A stretch of 64,000 nucleotides of DNA from Methanobacterium bryantii (GTDB lineage: Archaea; Methanobacteriota; Methanobacteria; Methanobacteriales; Methanobacteriaceae), in contig NZ_LMVM01000033.1 of the NCBI RefSeq assembly GCF_002287175.1, positions 1 through 64,000 on the forward strand. Reading direction: 5' to 3'. Under the pieces are notes generated by a model. It saw nothing but the letters and a program-made list of their open reading frames with translations, was not told the DNA's origin and searched no databases. Position 1 is the stretch's first letter; each line of letters starts with the position of its first letter. Positions 17,341 to 25,183 of this stretch are shown piece by piece. A program made the position numbers and the translations under genes.

Positions 17341-18672
17341 ATTACTAGTAAGCTGTTATTCGCAGTTATGTTAGTGACAGCTATGTTACTAACTGGTATT
17401 GCTGGCGTAAGCGCAGCAAATGTGGGACATACAGAAACTAAACTTAATAATTCCCACATCGTATCTGAAAAAGTTAATTATAACATAATTGATATAAAAG
17501 GTACAAACAAATCGAATATAAAACAAAATAAATCCGATAAGGCTGTAAAATATATTAAAAAAACAGTCAAAAATAAACAAATAAAAACACCAAATAAGAA
17601 CACAGTGAAACAGAAAGTACACAAGAAGCATTGGATACACAGTAAAAACTTAACAAAAACCAGTGAATTATATGCAGCAGCTGGAGAAACAAAAAATATC
17701 AAAAATTCTTCAAGTAAAGCCGCAGTAAAATCAGCAGTAACTTCAAAAAATTTCACTGTAAGCCAAATCAACAGTGCATCAGCAAGAGTCAACAAGTACA
17801 TTGAAAATAAACACAGACTTCCAAAGTATGTAACCATTGGTACATCTCAAGTTAAAATGCCTGCTTTTTTAAAATTACTCACTGCAGACATAATACAATT
17901 AAATAATGGTAAAACTACACCAATAAAACTTAAGAATGTAAAAACTCCATCAAAAACAACAGAAAGCTTTAAAAGCGGAAAAATTAATAAATCTGGCTAT
18001 TTAGGGCTTGCTAAAAGAGTTGATACATTTATAAATAAAAACGGTGTTGCACCTAAACAAACCACCAGCAATCTCGGTAAAATGAATTATAAATCATTAA
18101 TTTACACATTTTCCAAGATACCTGCTTTTTACAAAACACATAAGAGACTACCTGGCCATGTAGCAGTGAAAAAGTGGAGTACATCTGGAACTACAGGTGT
18201 ATCTACAGTGAAAATACCTGCATCTTTGAAAAAATACGTTAAAGCTACTAAAAACTGTCAGGTAAACAACGCAAGAATCAAATCACTGTCAAAACAGATA
18301 ACCAGAGGAAAAAAGACACAGAAAGCCAAAGCAGTGGCAATATTCAACTGGGTACGAAACAAAATAGGTTACAAATTCTATTACAATACACGAAAAGGAG
18401 CAGTAGGTACATTAAATGCCCGAAGCGGAAATTGTGTAGATACTGCACACCTGTTAATAGCTCTTGAAAGGGCAGCAGGAATTCCAGCTAGATACATCCA
18501 TGGTAAAGCTAAATTTAGAAGCGGTAAAAGGTACGGTCACGTTTGGGCTGGAGTATACGTAAACGGTAAATGGTACAAAGCAGATGCTACCAGTTCCAGG
18601 AATTCATTTGGTGTTATTAAAAACTGGAGTAGAGCTGTAATAAAAGGTAAATATGCATCATTACCATTTTAA
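17341..18672 (+). CDS. Exported pseudomurein-binding transglutaminase-like protease, probable ATT start
   Basis: 443 residues from ATT 17341, which lies exactly 7 nt after GGAGG (17329-17333). A signal peptide (SKLLFAVMLVTAMLLTGIAG, then VSAA) is followed by a Lys/Asn/Thr-rich spacer. Pseudomurein-binding repeats follow at about 140-185 and 230-290 (MPAFLKLL, YKTHKRLPGHV). The C-terminal papain-like transglutaminase core has Cys365 (RSGNCVDTAHL), His400 (YGHVWAG) and Asp415 (KADATS). The same architecture is known from the pseudomurein endoisopeptidases PeiW and PeiP of Methanothermobacter viruses, so it probably cuts the peptide cross-links of the wall as an autolysin. ATG 17317 in the same frame lacks a ribosome binding site. 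No viral genes are nearby. Confidence 0.85.
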   Translation: MTSKLLFAVMLVTAMLLTGIAGVSAANVGHTETKLNNSHIVSEKVNYNIIDIKGTNKSNIKQNKSDKAVKYIKKTVKNKQIKTPNKNTVKQKVHKKHWIHSKNLTKTSELYAAAGETKNIKNSSSKAAVKSAVTSKNFTVSQINSASARVNKYIENKHRLPKYVTIGTSQVKMPAFLKLLTADIIQLNNGKTTPIKLKNVKTPSKTTESFKSGKINKSGYLGLAKRVDTFINKNGVAPKQTTSNLGKMNYKSLIYTFSKIPAFYKTHKRLPGHVAVKKWSTSGTTGVSTVKIPASLKKYVKATKNCQVNNARIKSLSKQITRGKKTQKAKAVAIFNWVRNKIGYKFYYNTRKGAVGTLNARSGNCVDTAHLLIALERAAGIPARYIHGKAKFRSGKRYGHVWAGVYVNGKWYKADATSSRNSFGVIKNWSRAVIKGKYASLPF

Positions 18673-18674
18673 AA
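18646..18674. repeat. 29-bp direct repeat, left copy
   Basis: Overlaps the last codons and stop of the transglutaminase gene. It matches 18865-18893 at 27 of 29 positions. The two copies bracket hairpin array B. Confidence 0.85.
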
Positions 18675-18686
18675 TGAGTTTTTGAT

Positions 18687-18855
18687 CAAACTTTTAAAAA
18701 TCTATGATTTTTGATGTTTGCGAAATATATTTTCGCAACCGGAAAAACATTTAGTTTTTCCATGCGACAAAATTAAAAATTTTGTCAGCTTTTTTCTAAA
18801 AAGCCCTCGAAAATCCTCCGGATTTTCGGGGCGCCAAAAATCCTACGAATTTTTG
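18687..18855. repeat. Hairpin array B
   Basis: Seven hairpins with little spacing: 18696-18712 (inside an outer caaac/gtttg pair, 18687-18691 with 18716-18720), about 18720-18735, 18741-18761, 18766-18786, 18788-18804, 18808-18828 and 18835-18855. Stems are 6-9 bp, mostly perfect, and the first repeats the aaaaatc-tat-gattttt word of array A. The array is inserted between the stop codon of the upstream gene and what looks like its native terminator at 18895. Confidence 0.85.
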
Positions 18856-18864
18856 AGCGTTTGA

Positions 18865-18893
18865 GGTGAATATACATCATTACCATTTTAAAA
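18865..18893. repeat. 29-bp direct repeat, right copy
   Basis: Second copy of 18646-18674 with two substitutions. Read in the same frame it would encode GEYTSLPF and a stop, against GKYASLPF and a stop in the gene, so it looks like a duplicated or displaced coding-sequence end. Confidence 0.85.
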
Positions 18894-18894
18894 C

Positions 18895-18932
18895 GGTAAA
18901 ATTATTTACCTTTTTCTTTATTTTTTTAAATT
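18895..18932 (+). terminator. Terminator right after the direct repeat
   Basis: A 6-bp stem (ggtaaa/tttacc) with a 4-nt loop followed by T-rich sequence. It directly follows the right copy of the 29-bp repeat and was probably the original terminator of the transglutaminase gene. Confidence 0.5.
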
Positions 18933-19008
18933 AGTTAAAAATAAACTTTCAATAATTAATAAAATTGAATTTCATTTTGTATATCAAAAAATAAGTAAAT
19001 AATGGAAC

Positions 19009-19890
19009 TTACGATTTAATCATAGTCCCAATTCCTTTTTTAGTAAATATCTCAAGTAAGACAGAATGTTTAACTCTGCCGTCAATGATATGGGCAGATG
19101 AAACACCATCTTCAATAGCTTTAATACAGGTCATTGTTTTAGGCAGCATTCCTTCAGTTATGGTTCCATCCAGGATTAACTCTTCAATCTCATCAATTTT
19201 GATTTTTCGAATAAGTGACTCAGGATCCTTTGGATCTGCAAGTATTCCAGGAACATCTGTCAGTATAATCAACTTTTCTGCATCCATTTCAGAAGCCATG
19301 TCCCCTGCAACGGTATCTGCATTTAAATTCAGGGTTTCTCCATTATCGGCAACACCAATAGGTGAAATTATTGGGATATAATCATTTTTGGTGAGCACAT
19401 TTACTATCTCAGGGTTTATAGACCTAATTTCACCTACAAGCCCCAGATCCACAATTTTCTTTTCACCAGTTACATTATTTATTACCTCATGAGGAGCTTT
19501 TCTGACGGCTTCTATAAGTTTGCTGTCTTTTCCAGATATTCCTACTCCATTTCCACCGTGCCAACCTATTCTTGACACAATTTCAGTGTTTATCTTACCT
19601 ACAAGGACCATTTTAACTATGTCCATGGTTTCCCTGTCTGTTATTCGAAGCCCTTCAATAAATTTTGGTTCTTTTCCAATTTTATCCATGGCTCTTGAGA
19701 TTTCAGGTCCTCCACCATGCACAACAATTGGATTCATGCCCACGTACTTCAAGAGCACTGTATCCCTTGCGGTGGAATCCATAGCCTTTTCATCGACCAT
19801 GGCATGTCCGCCGTATTTTATAAGAATCTTCTTTTTATGAAATTTCTTTATGTAAGGCAATGCCTCTATTAAAATGTTAACGGTTTCCAT
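19009..19890 (-). CDS. argB: Acetylglutamate kinase
   Basis: 293 residues, typical for ArgB. It phosphorylates N-acetylglutamate with ATP in the second step of arginine synthesis. The amino-acid-kinase fold is clear: KKILIKYGGHAMVD (phosphate binding, about 20-33), VVHGGGPEISRAM, the NAG-binding region LNLNADTVAGDMAS and the C-terminal KTMTCIKAIEDGVSSAHIIDG. It follows argJ on the same strand after 160 bp. This gap is AT-rich and could hold its own promoter. Confidence 0.97.
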   Translation of the reverse strand: METVNILIEALPYIKKFHKKKILIKYGGHAMVDEKAMDSTARDTVLLKYVGMNPIVVHGGGPEISRAMDKIGKEPKFIEGLRITDRETMDIVKMVLVGKINTEIVSRIGWHGGNGVGISGKDSKLIEAVRKAPHEVINNVTGEKKIVDLGLVGEIRSINPEIVNVLTKNDYIPIISPIGVADNGETLNLNADTVAGDMASEMDAEKLIILTDVPGILADPKDPESLIRKIKIDEIEELILDGTITEGMLPKTMTCIKAIEDGVSSAHIIDGRVKHSVLLEIFTKKGIGTMIKS

Positions 19891-20050
19891 TTTATCCCAG
19901 TTTTAGTTATGTGATAGTTAAACTTTCTTTAAATTCAATAAATTTTGTGATAATGAATAAATTATTTTAATTTTTTTATTTACTAATCAGTTCAAACCCT
20001 TAAAATACTTTGGTTTTGAGATATAAATTCAGTGAAAATTAGTAAATCAG

Positions 20051-21244
20051 TTATGTACTGTACTCTGAATTAATCTTCACATAGTCATATGATAAATCGC
20101 ACCCGTATGCAGCTGCAGAATGATCTCCTAGATTAAGATCAACAATTATTTCAATTTCATCATTCTGCATTATTTTTTCTGCAGTTTTAAGTTCATCAGT
20201 CCCATCAAAAGCTAGAATAGAACCTTTTTCCACAATTTTAACAGTTTCATTATCTGACTTAAATGTTATATCTACAATTTTTTCATCCATTTCAGCCCCC
20301 GAATATCCTACAGCTGCAACTACCCTACCCCAATTAGGGTCAGCTCCGAATAATGCTGTTTTTACAAGTGATGATCCAACGATAGCTTTTGATGCAGATT
20401 TTGCATCACTAGAAGATGCAGCGCCATTTACATGAACTTCCATATATTTAGTTTCCCCTTCGCCGTCCTTTGCCATCATCTTTGCAAGTTCAGTACATAC
20501 ATACCCAAGCGCTTCATGGAAATTTTCGTCTATTTTCCCTGAACTTCCATTTGACATCAGTATAACAGTATCATTGGTACTTTCATCACCGTCTACAACA
20601 ACCATGTTGAATGATTTATCCACTGCTTTTTTAAGCGCGTCATTTAGTTCTTCAGCTGATGCTTTAACATCAGTGGTAATAAAACATAGCATTGTACCCA
20701 TATTTGGCGCTATCATTCCAGAACCCTTAGTTATACCGCCAATTTTAACGATACTTCCATCTTTAAGGGTAGTTTGAACAGCAAATTCCTTTGAAAACGT
20801 ATCGGTAGTCATTATAGCTTCTGCTGCTGCAAATGAAGCTTCAGGAGAATTTTCAAGGGTATTCAATGACTCATCTATAAGTGCATTTATAATGTCTAAA
20901 GGCAGTTTCCTTCCAATTATGCCTGTGGATGCAACGGCAACATCATTTAGTTCAATGTTTAATTTATCTGCAACCCTTTTTGTCATTTCCCTTGCACTAG
21001 CGATACCTTCTTCAGCTGTAAAACAGTTGGCATTCCCACTGTTTGCAACGATTGCGGATAATTTACCATCTTTAAGTACGTCTTTTGTAACAATAACTGG
21101 TGCTGCAACTACTTTATTTGAGGTAAAAACTGCAGACGCTGTATTTTCTTTACTAACTATTACAGACACTCCATATTTCCCTTTACGAGAACCTGAAGCT
21201 AGAACACCATCTACAGCACATATTCCTCCTTTTATTATTTTCAT
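20051..21244 (-). CDS. argJ: Glutamate N-acetyltransferase / ornithine acetyltransferase
   Basis: 397 residues. ArgJ moves the acetyl group from N-acetylornithine to glutamate, closing the cyclic arginine pathway. The precursor is self-cleaved before a Thr nucleophile, here Thr184 in KGSGMIAPNMGTMLCF. The Ntn-like fold is complete, with NSGNANCFT near residue 70 and the ending motif DLSYDYVKINSEYST. With argC and argB in the window, three steps are covered; argD and later genes are elsewhere. An unrelated membrane protein lies just upstream. Confidence 0.97.
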   Translation of the reverse strand: MKIIKGGICAVDGVLASGSRKGKYGVSVIVSKENTASAVFTSNKVVAAPVIVTKDVLKDGKLSAIVANSGNANCFTAEEGIASAREMTKRVADKLNIELNDVAVASTGIIGRKLPLDIINALIDESLNTLENSPEASFAAAEAIMTTDTFSKEFAVQTTLKDGSIVKIGGITKGSGMIAPNMGTMLCFITTDVKASAEELNDALKKAVDKSFNMVVVDGDESTNDTVILMSNGSSGKIDENFHEALGYVCTELAKMMAKDGEGETKYMEVHVNGAASSSDAKSASKAIVGSSLVKTALFGADPNWGRVVAAVGYSGAEMDEKIVDITFKSDNETVKIVEKGSILAFDGTDELKTAEKIMQNDEIEIIVDLNLGDHSAAAYGCDLSYDYVKINSEYST

Positions 21245-21348
21245 AAAAATTCTCCATTAATATTATTTTAAAGTCAAGGTTAACCCAATAAAATTAGAAA
21301 ATAGTGATTTGCTATTCCACTACCTGAATATTTTCATATTAGCCATCA

Positions 21349-21705
21349 TTATGTGCCAGTATCATTATTACTGTCACTATTATCCTCATCATTATCGTCG
21401 TTATTTACACTACCACCATTGTTTTTACTGTTGCTATTACTCTTGCTACCGCTACTATCACTATTGTCAGTATAAGTAGATTCTGAGTTTTCATCTGTAC
21501 TATTTACGCTGGTTTTAGGTTCTGTATTAATGTTAACATTTTTTGTGGATGGGACCTGTATATCCTGATTAGTTGAGACCTGTGTAGTGTTTTGAGTATT
21601 GTTTTGATCCAAACCCATTACTATTCCTGCTCCTGATCCAAATCCAAAAGCTATTAATGATATAATCAATCCGATTATGGCTTTTGCTTCAGTTTCTGGC
21701 TTCAT
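21349..21705 (-). CDS. Single-span protein with Asn/Ser/Asp-rich tail
   Basis: 118 residues. One membrane segment (about 10-29, IGLIISLIAFGFGSGAGIVM) is followed by about 85 residues of low-complexity sequence made mainly of Asn, Ser, Thr and Asp. The tail has many potential N-glycosylation sites and a strongly acidic end. It is probably a membrane-anchored extracellular stalk, and no family is recognised. It sits between the cyclase-like gene and argJ on the same strand, with 90-105-bp gaps. Confidence 0.6.
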   Translation of the reverse strand: MKPETEAKAIIGLIISLIAFGFGSGAGIVMGLDQNNTQNTTQVSTNQDIQVPSTKNVNINTEPKTSVNSTDENSESTYTDNSDSSGSKSNSNSKNNGGSVNNDDNDEDNSDSNNDTGT

Positions 21706-21794
21706 AATACCACTCTAGTTTTCTATTGTAAGTTTTTATTAATAAATATAATGGTTTCACTTATTCTCTGTGTTTAAATATCAGCTAAATTAAA

Positions 21795-23000
21795 CTATGT
21801 TGCAATTGCGTATAAAAGAGCAATGAATATTGACACGATACCAAATTCCCAGTATCCAATGCTCCATCCTATGAATGTAGCTACAAACACGAAGATAAAT
21901 ATTATTACAGCTTTAGATTTCCCATGCATTAAGAAATCCAGGATAGATCTTGAGAATTCTGAAGGAATATAATATGCGTATGTTCCATCTGCAATATCAA
22001 AAACCATAACAGGGCTGTTATTCCATATTTTAACTTCATCAGCTATCTGAGCTCTTTCTCCAGATTCTCTTCTGCTTTTTCCTATACCTGCCCTTAGCAT
22101 TGCACCATGATTTAAAGCATGCCATGCAGAATCAATACCTGCCTGTAATGCTGCATGTTTTGTTGGGAAATTAGCGACAAAATCATCACCTCCTTCCCTG
22201 TATCCTTCAATTTTTCCATTACATTCATTCTCGATGAAATTTTTAATATCTGTCATTATTTCAACGAGTTTGTCACGCCCATTTTCTGATATAAATTTAG
22301 TGGAATCTATCATATCAATAAATAGATAATTATCATAAACTGCAGGGGCACCTTTTAATTTTCCAGTTTTACCTGAAAATACAATTGCATATTCTCCCCC
22401 TAATTTAGTAAACCCTACTCCTGATGATTCACCGATCTGTTTGTTTAAATTAATAGCCCTTTCAATAGATGCGGCCCCAGTCATTCCTGATGCTGCCCTT
22501 ACGTGGATATCTTTTTCCAGACCGCGGCTTATAATTTCAATTCCGACTCTTATTGCATCATTTTTGGAAAGCATCCTTGCTACAATCTCAGTACTGCTTT
22601 CTTCAACAATTGTACCCCTTTCCTTTTCAATGATGCTTACAAATTCTTTAATAATCGGATCTTTTTCAAAGACCTCTACATACAGATACCTGTCACTACC
22701 CATAATTATATTACTTAAAAGGGCATATTCATCAACTTTATTTTCTGCAGGCTTTAATTCTATGAATTTTCTACCTTCAGGGATGTTTGCTGTACCTATT
22801 TCTTTAACAAGGTTATGGAAAATATTTTGAGTTGTAATATGTGCACGATCAAGTTCCAATAGCATCGTTTTAGTGTAATTTATCATCTCTACGTATTCTC
22901 TTTCCCTGTCGTTGGTTGGGTAATATTTTGTGCCTATGCTTAAGACCTTGGACTTTATAAAAAGTCCAAAAAGTCCTCTCATTAGATAATCCATGACCAT
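21795..23000 (-). CDS. Membrane-anchored class III nucleotidyl-cyclase-like protein
   Basis: 401 residues. The N-terminal 200 residues are a conserved-looking domain I cannot name. Residues about 222-345 resemble the class III cyclase/GGDEF palm. FIDMIDST carries Asp229, and EGGDDFVANF carries Asp272 and Asp273. Asp229 to Asp273 is 44 residues, the spacing of the two metal-binding Asp in adenylyl cyclases. AALQAGIDSAW and LRAGIGKSR follow in the expected order. Two membrane helices (about 364-380 and 384-400) anchor it with the catalytic part in the cytoplasm. The gene follows the NYN RNase gene after 48 nt. Product and activity are unknown; it could also be an inactive sensor. Confidence 0.65.
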   Translation of the reverse strand: MVMDYLMRGLFGLFIKSKVLSIGTKYYPTNDREREYVEMINYTKTMLLELDRAHITTQNIFHNLVKEIGTANIPEGRKFIELKPAENKVDEYALLSNIIMGSDRYLYVEVFEKDPIIKEFVSIIEKERGTIVEESSTEIVARMLSKNDAIRVGIEIISRGLEKDIHVRAASGMTGAASIERAINLNKQIGESSGVGFTKLGGEYAIVFSGKTGKLKGAPAVYDNYLFIDMIDSTKFISENGRDKLVEIMTDIKNFIENECNGKIEGYREGGDDFVANFPTKHAALQAGIDSAWHALNHGAMLRAGIGKSRRESGERAQIADEVKIWNNSPVMVFDIADGTYAYYIPSEFSRSILDFLMHGKSKAVIIFIFVFVATFIGWSIGYWEFGIVSIFIALLYAIAT

Positions 23001-23048
23001 TTAACTTTTTCCTCCTTATAGAGCGAAATGAGATTTCGTTAGATATTA

Positions 23049-24077
23049 CTACCCTTTACTTTCTCCTTTTTCTAAAACAATCTCAAATTGTCCTGGTTTT
23101 TCCATTAACATACTTGGTTTAACGGATACAATAGGAAATTTCCATGTTCCAATCCTTGCAGCCACTGTACTTGCGATATTTCTAGAGTTTTTCTTTACAA
23201 ATGAGTAATCGTGATCATTAATGGTTATATTTATATTATATTTAGATTCCTCAACTACCTCATCCGAATAAAGAATATTAAGCTCAAAACTACCAGGTTT
23301 TGTGAAAAGATCATTTCTTACAGCAACAAGGGGCGCGTGTTCAAGTTTAAGTCTGTCTCCAACAGTAACTGCAATATTTCCAGCATATCTAACAGCATCT
23401 TTATAGTCCCTTGGGCTTACAAGAACAAAAATAATGAAGTCGCTCGTTGATTCTGCCTCTTCAACCAGGTTCATTACTTTACCAAAAAGAGGAATCTTCT
23501 GGAATATATCTTCTATTTTAGAGTCCAGTGCATTTTCCCGGGTTTTAGTTATCCTATCAATTGCTTCTTTTGCAATTGCAATACCGCTTATTTTCTTGCT
23601 TTTTTTAACTTTATATGCATCTAGTCCCTTTCTTTCAAATTCGTTAAGGGAATATGTACATATTTTTTGCAGTATATTTTTAACTTTTTTAGGCTTAGAA
23701 GATGTTCCAATGGAGATTTCACCATTTTTAATACCATAAGGAATTCTTTTACTTGCAATATCTTTAAATTCGTCGTTGTAATCTCTAAACATATCATTTG
23801 ATAATATTTTTGCATTTTCTTCATATGCAATTTTTAAAATAAAATGATCTGCCGTTGTACCAGATGGGACCTGCTGAACTTTTTCTTCTTCAAGAAGTTT
23901 GTTGAACTCTTCCTTGTTGTCAATTTCATGTCTAAGGGGTGCATCCGCTATTGCAAACGGTTCATAACCTAATCCTTTCAACGCTTCCATTGCATTTAAT
24001 ATGTTATTAAGACTTGGCTGTCCGTCTTTTCCTTTTCCAAAGTGAGCCACGTTGGATGCATCAATAATTACTTTCAA
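23049..24077 (-). CDS. NYN/PIN-like ribonuclease with duplicated C-terminal domain
   Basis: 342 residues. The N-terminal domain has the Zc3h12a-like NYN RNase pattern: IIDASNVAHFG with Asp6, TTADHFILKIA with Asp77, and ILSNDMFRDY with Asn94, Asp95 and Asp99, together a metal site for single-strand RNA cleavage. Residues about 214-269 and 280-335 are two copies of one domain; both contain DY, NIA-x-TV, a Pro-x-Val pair and KPG-x-FE. The linker (about 125-200) is basic. Its start overlaps the phosphoesterase stop by 4 nt, so the two are translationally coupled. Confidence 0.8.
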   Translation of the reverse strand: MKVIIDASNVAHFGKGKDGQPSLNNILNAMEALKGLGYEPFAIADAPLRHEIDNKEEFNKLLEEEKVQQVPSGTTADHFILKIAYEENAKILSNDMFRDYNDEFKDIASKRIPYGIKNGEISIGTSSKPKKVKNILQKICTYSLNEFERKGLDAYKVKKSKKISGIAIAKEAIDRITKTRENALDSKIEDIFQKIPLFGKVMNLVEEAESTSDFIIFVLVSPRDYKDAVRYAGNIAVTVGDRLKLEHAPLVAVRNDLFTKPGSFELNILYSDEVVEESKYNINITINDHDYSFVKKNSRNIASTVAARIGTWKFPIVSVKPSMLMEKPGQFEIVLEKGESKG

Positions 24078-24829
24078 TCAATCACCTTACATCTATTTTC
24101 AAATTTTGCAAGACACTTAGATTTTCCATCCGCCTGATTTAGGACTACTTCAACAGTATCTGGTTTGATATCAATTGTATTAAAAGAACAAACATCTTTT
24201 CCTCGAAGTTTAAGTGAAGAAACTGTTCCCGCAGTGACAAATGTTGTATTACCAACGAACCATACATAAGGCACGTGCTTATGTCCTGATAATACGATAT
24301 CTGCCCCTCCATCAATTATAGATTTTAGAATGTCACCAGCATCAGTCAATATATTTCTTTCACGTCCTGTTTTGGGAACAGGAATTATATGATGATGAAG
24401 GGCTATTATTTTATATAAATTATTTTCTCCAGCATTTTTAAGTTCCGCTTCCATTGAAGCTTGCTGTGACCTACCTATTTTCCCATAATCTATATCTGGC
24501 TCGCTGCTATCTAACCCTATAGCGCTAATTTCAGGAGTTTTAACATTTAGAGTACCACAATACTTCTTTATAAGTTCCTCAAAACACTCGTTTCCGATAT
24601 GCCGTGCATCGTGATTTCCAGGAACTACAAGTAGTGGACTTTCAAAAAGTTCCATGAACTCTGCTGCTCTTTCAAATTCTGCATAATAACCATTGTTGGT
24701 TATATCTCCAGTTACAATCACTAAATTTGGATTAAGGTCATTAACTTTATTTATGGCCCGAAGTAAAAGCTCCTCTTTGAAATTGATTGCACCGATATGC
24801 ATATCTGATAGGTGAGCAATAAATGCCAT
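24074..24829 (-). CDS. Metallophosphoesterase, CpdA/Icc-like
   Basis: 251 residues of the calcineurin-like phosphoesterase fold with a full two-metal site: Asp9 and His11 (SDMHIG), Asp42 (TGDIT), Asn72-His73 (GNHD), His145-147 (LHHHIIP) and His183/His185 (GHKH). This compact arrangement is that of class III cyclic-nucleotide phosphodiesterases, but related enzymes act on other phosphodiesters. It starts one base after the nac stop region and overlaps the NYN gene by 4 nt. Next to a cyclase-like gene, a nucleotide second-messenger role is possible. Confidence 0.85.
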   Translation of the reverse strand: MAFIAHLSDMHIGAINFKEELLLRAINKVNDLNPNLVIVTGDITNNGYYAEFERAAEFMELFESPLLVVPGNHDARHIGNECFEELIKKYCGTLNVKTPEISAIGLDSSEPDIDYGKIGRSQQASMEAELKNAGENNLYKIIALHHHIIPVPKTGRERNILTDAGDILKSIIDGGADIVLSGHKHVPYVWFVGNTTFVTAGTVSSLKLRGKDVCSFNTIDIKPDTVEVVLNQADGKSKCLAKFENRCKVID

Positions 24830-25183
24830 CTAACTTAACCTCATAATTGCTTCTGCAAGATCTCCATTTGTATCTTTTAATGCTTTAATAGCATCTTCTT
24901 TACTTGCACCTGTTTGAGCAGATACAAGCTCTACATCTTCATCAGGAATTTCTAATTCTATTTCTAATTTTTTCTCTTTAGGTTTACCAGTTATCTGGTA
25001 TGTTTTCTGCCCCATAAAATCCATTATATTTATTTTTGGATTTTTTATCACTACTTCTTTATCTTTAAACTTTATTATGACTTCTGTGGCACCTTTGACA
25101 TCCTTCATGTCCATGCCCATTTGTTTCATAGCTCTTTGCATTTGTTTAAGTTGTTTTGGGTTCATCCCTGCACCCGGTATCAT
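24830..25183 (-). CDS. nac: Nascent polypeptide-associated complex protein
   Basis: 117 residues. It is the archaeal NAC homodimer subunit, which binds emerging chains at the ribosome exit. A Met/Gln/Lys-rich N terminus contacts the ribosome. The NAC beta domain follows (about 28-75, GATEVIIKFKDKEVVIKNPK and KTYQITGKPKEKK). A C-terminal UBA domain (about 82-117, SAQTGASKEDAIKALKDTNG) completes it. The ATG overlaps the TGA of tgtA (ATGA), so translation is coupled. Confidence 0.95.
   Translation of the reverse strand: MIPGAGMNPKQLKQMQRAMKQMGMDMKDVKGATEVIIKFKDKEVVIKNPKINIMDFMGQKTYQITGKPKEKKLEIELEIPDEDVELVSAQTGASKEDAIKALKDTNGDLAEAIMRLS

Noticed and set aside
17341..18672. Prophage remnant
   Set aside because: The protein resembles viral PeiW/PeiP lysins, but neighbours are arginine genes and no integrase, capsid or terminase is nearby.
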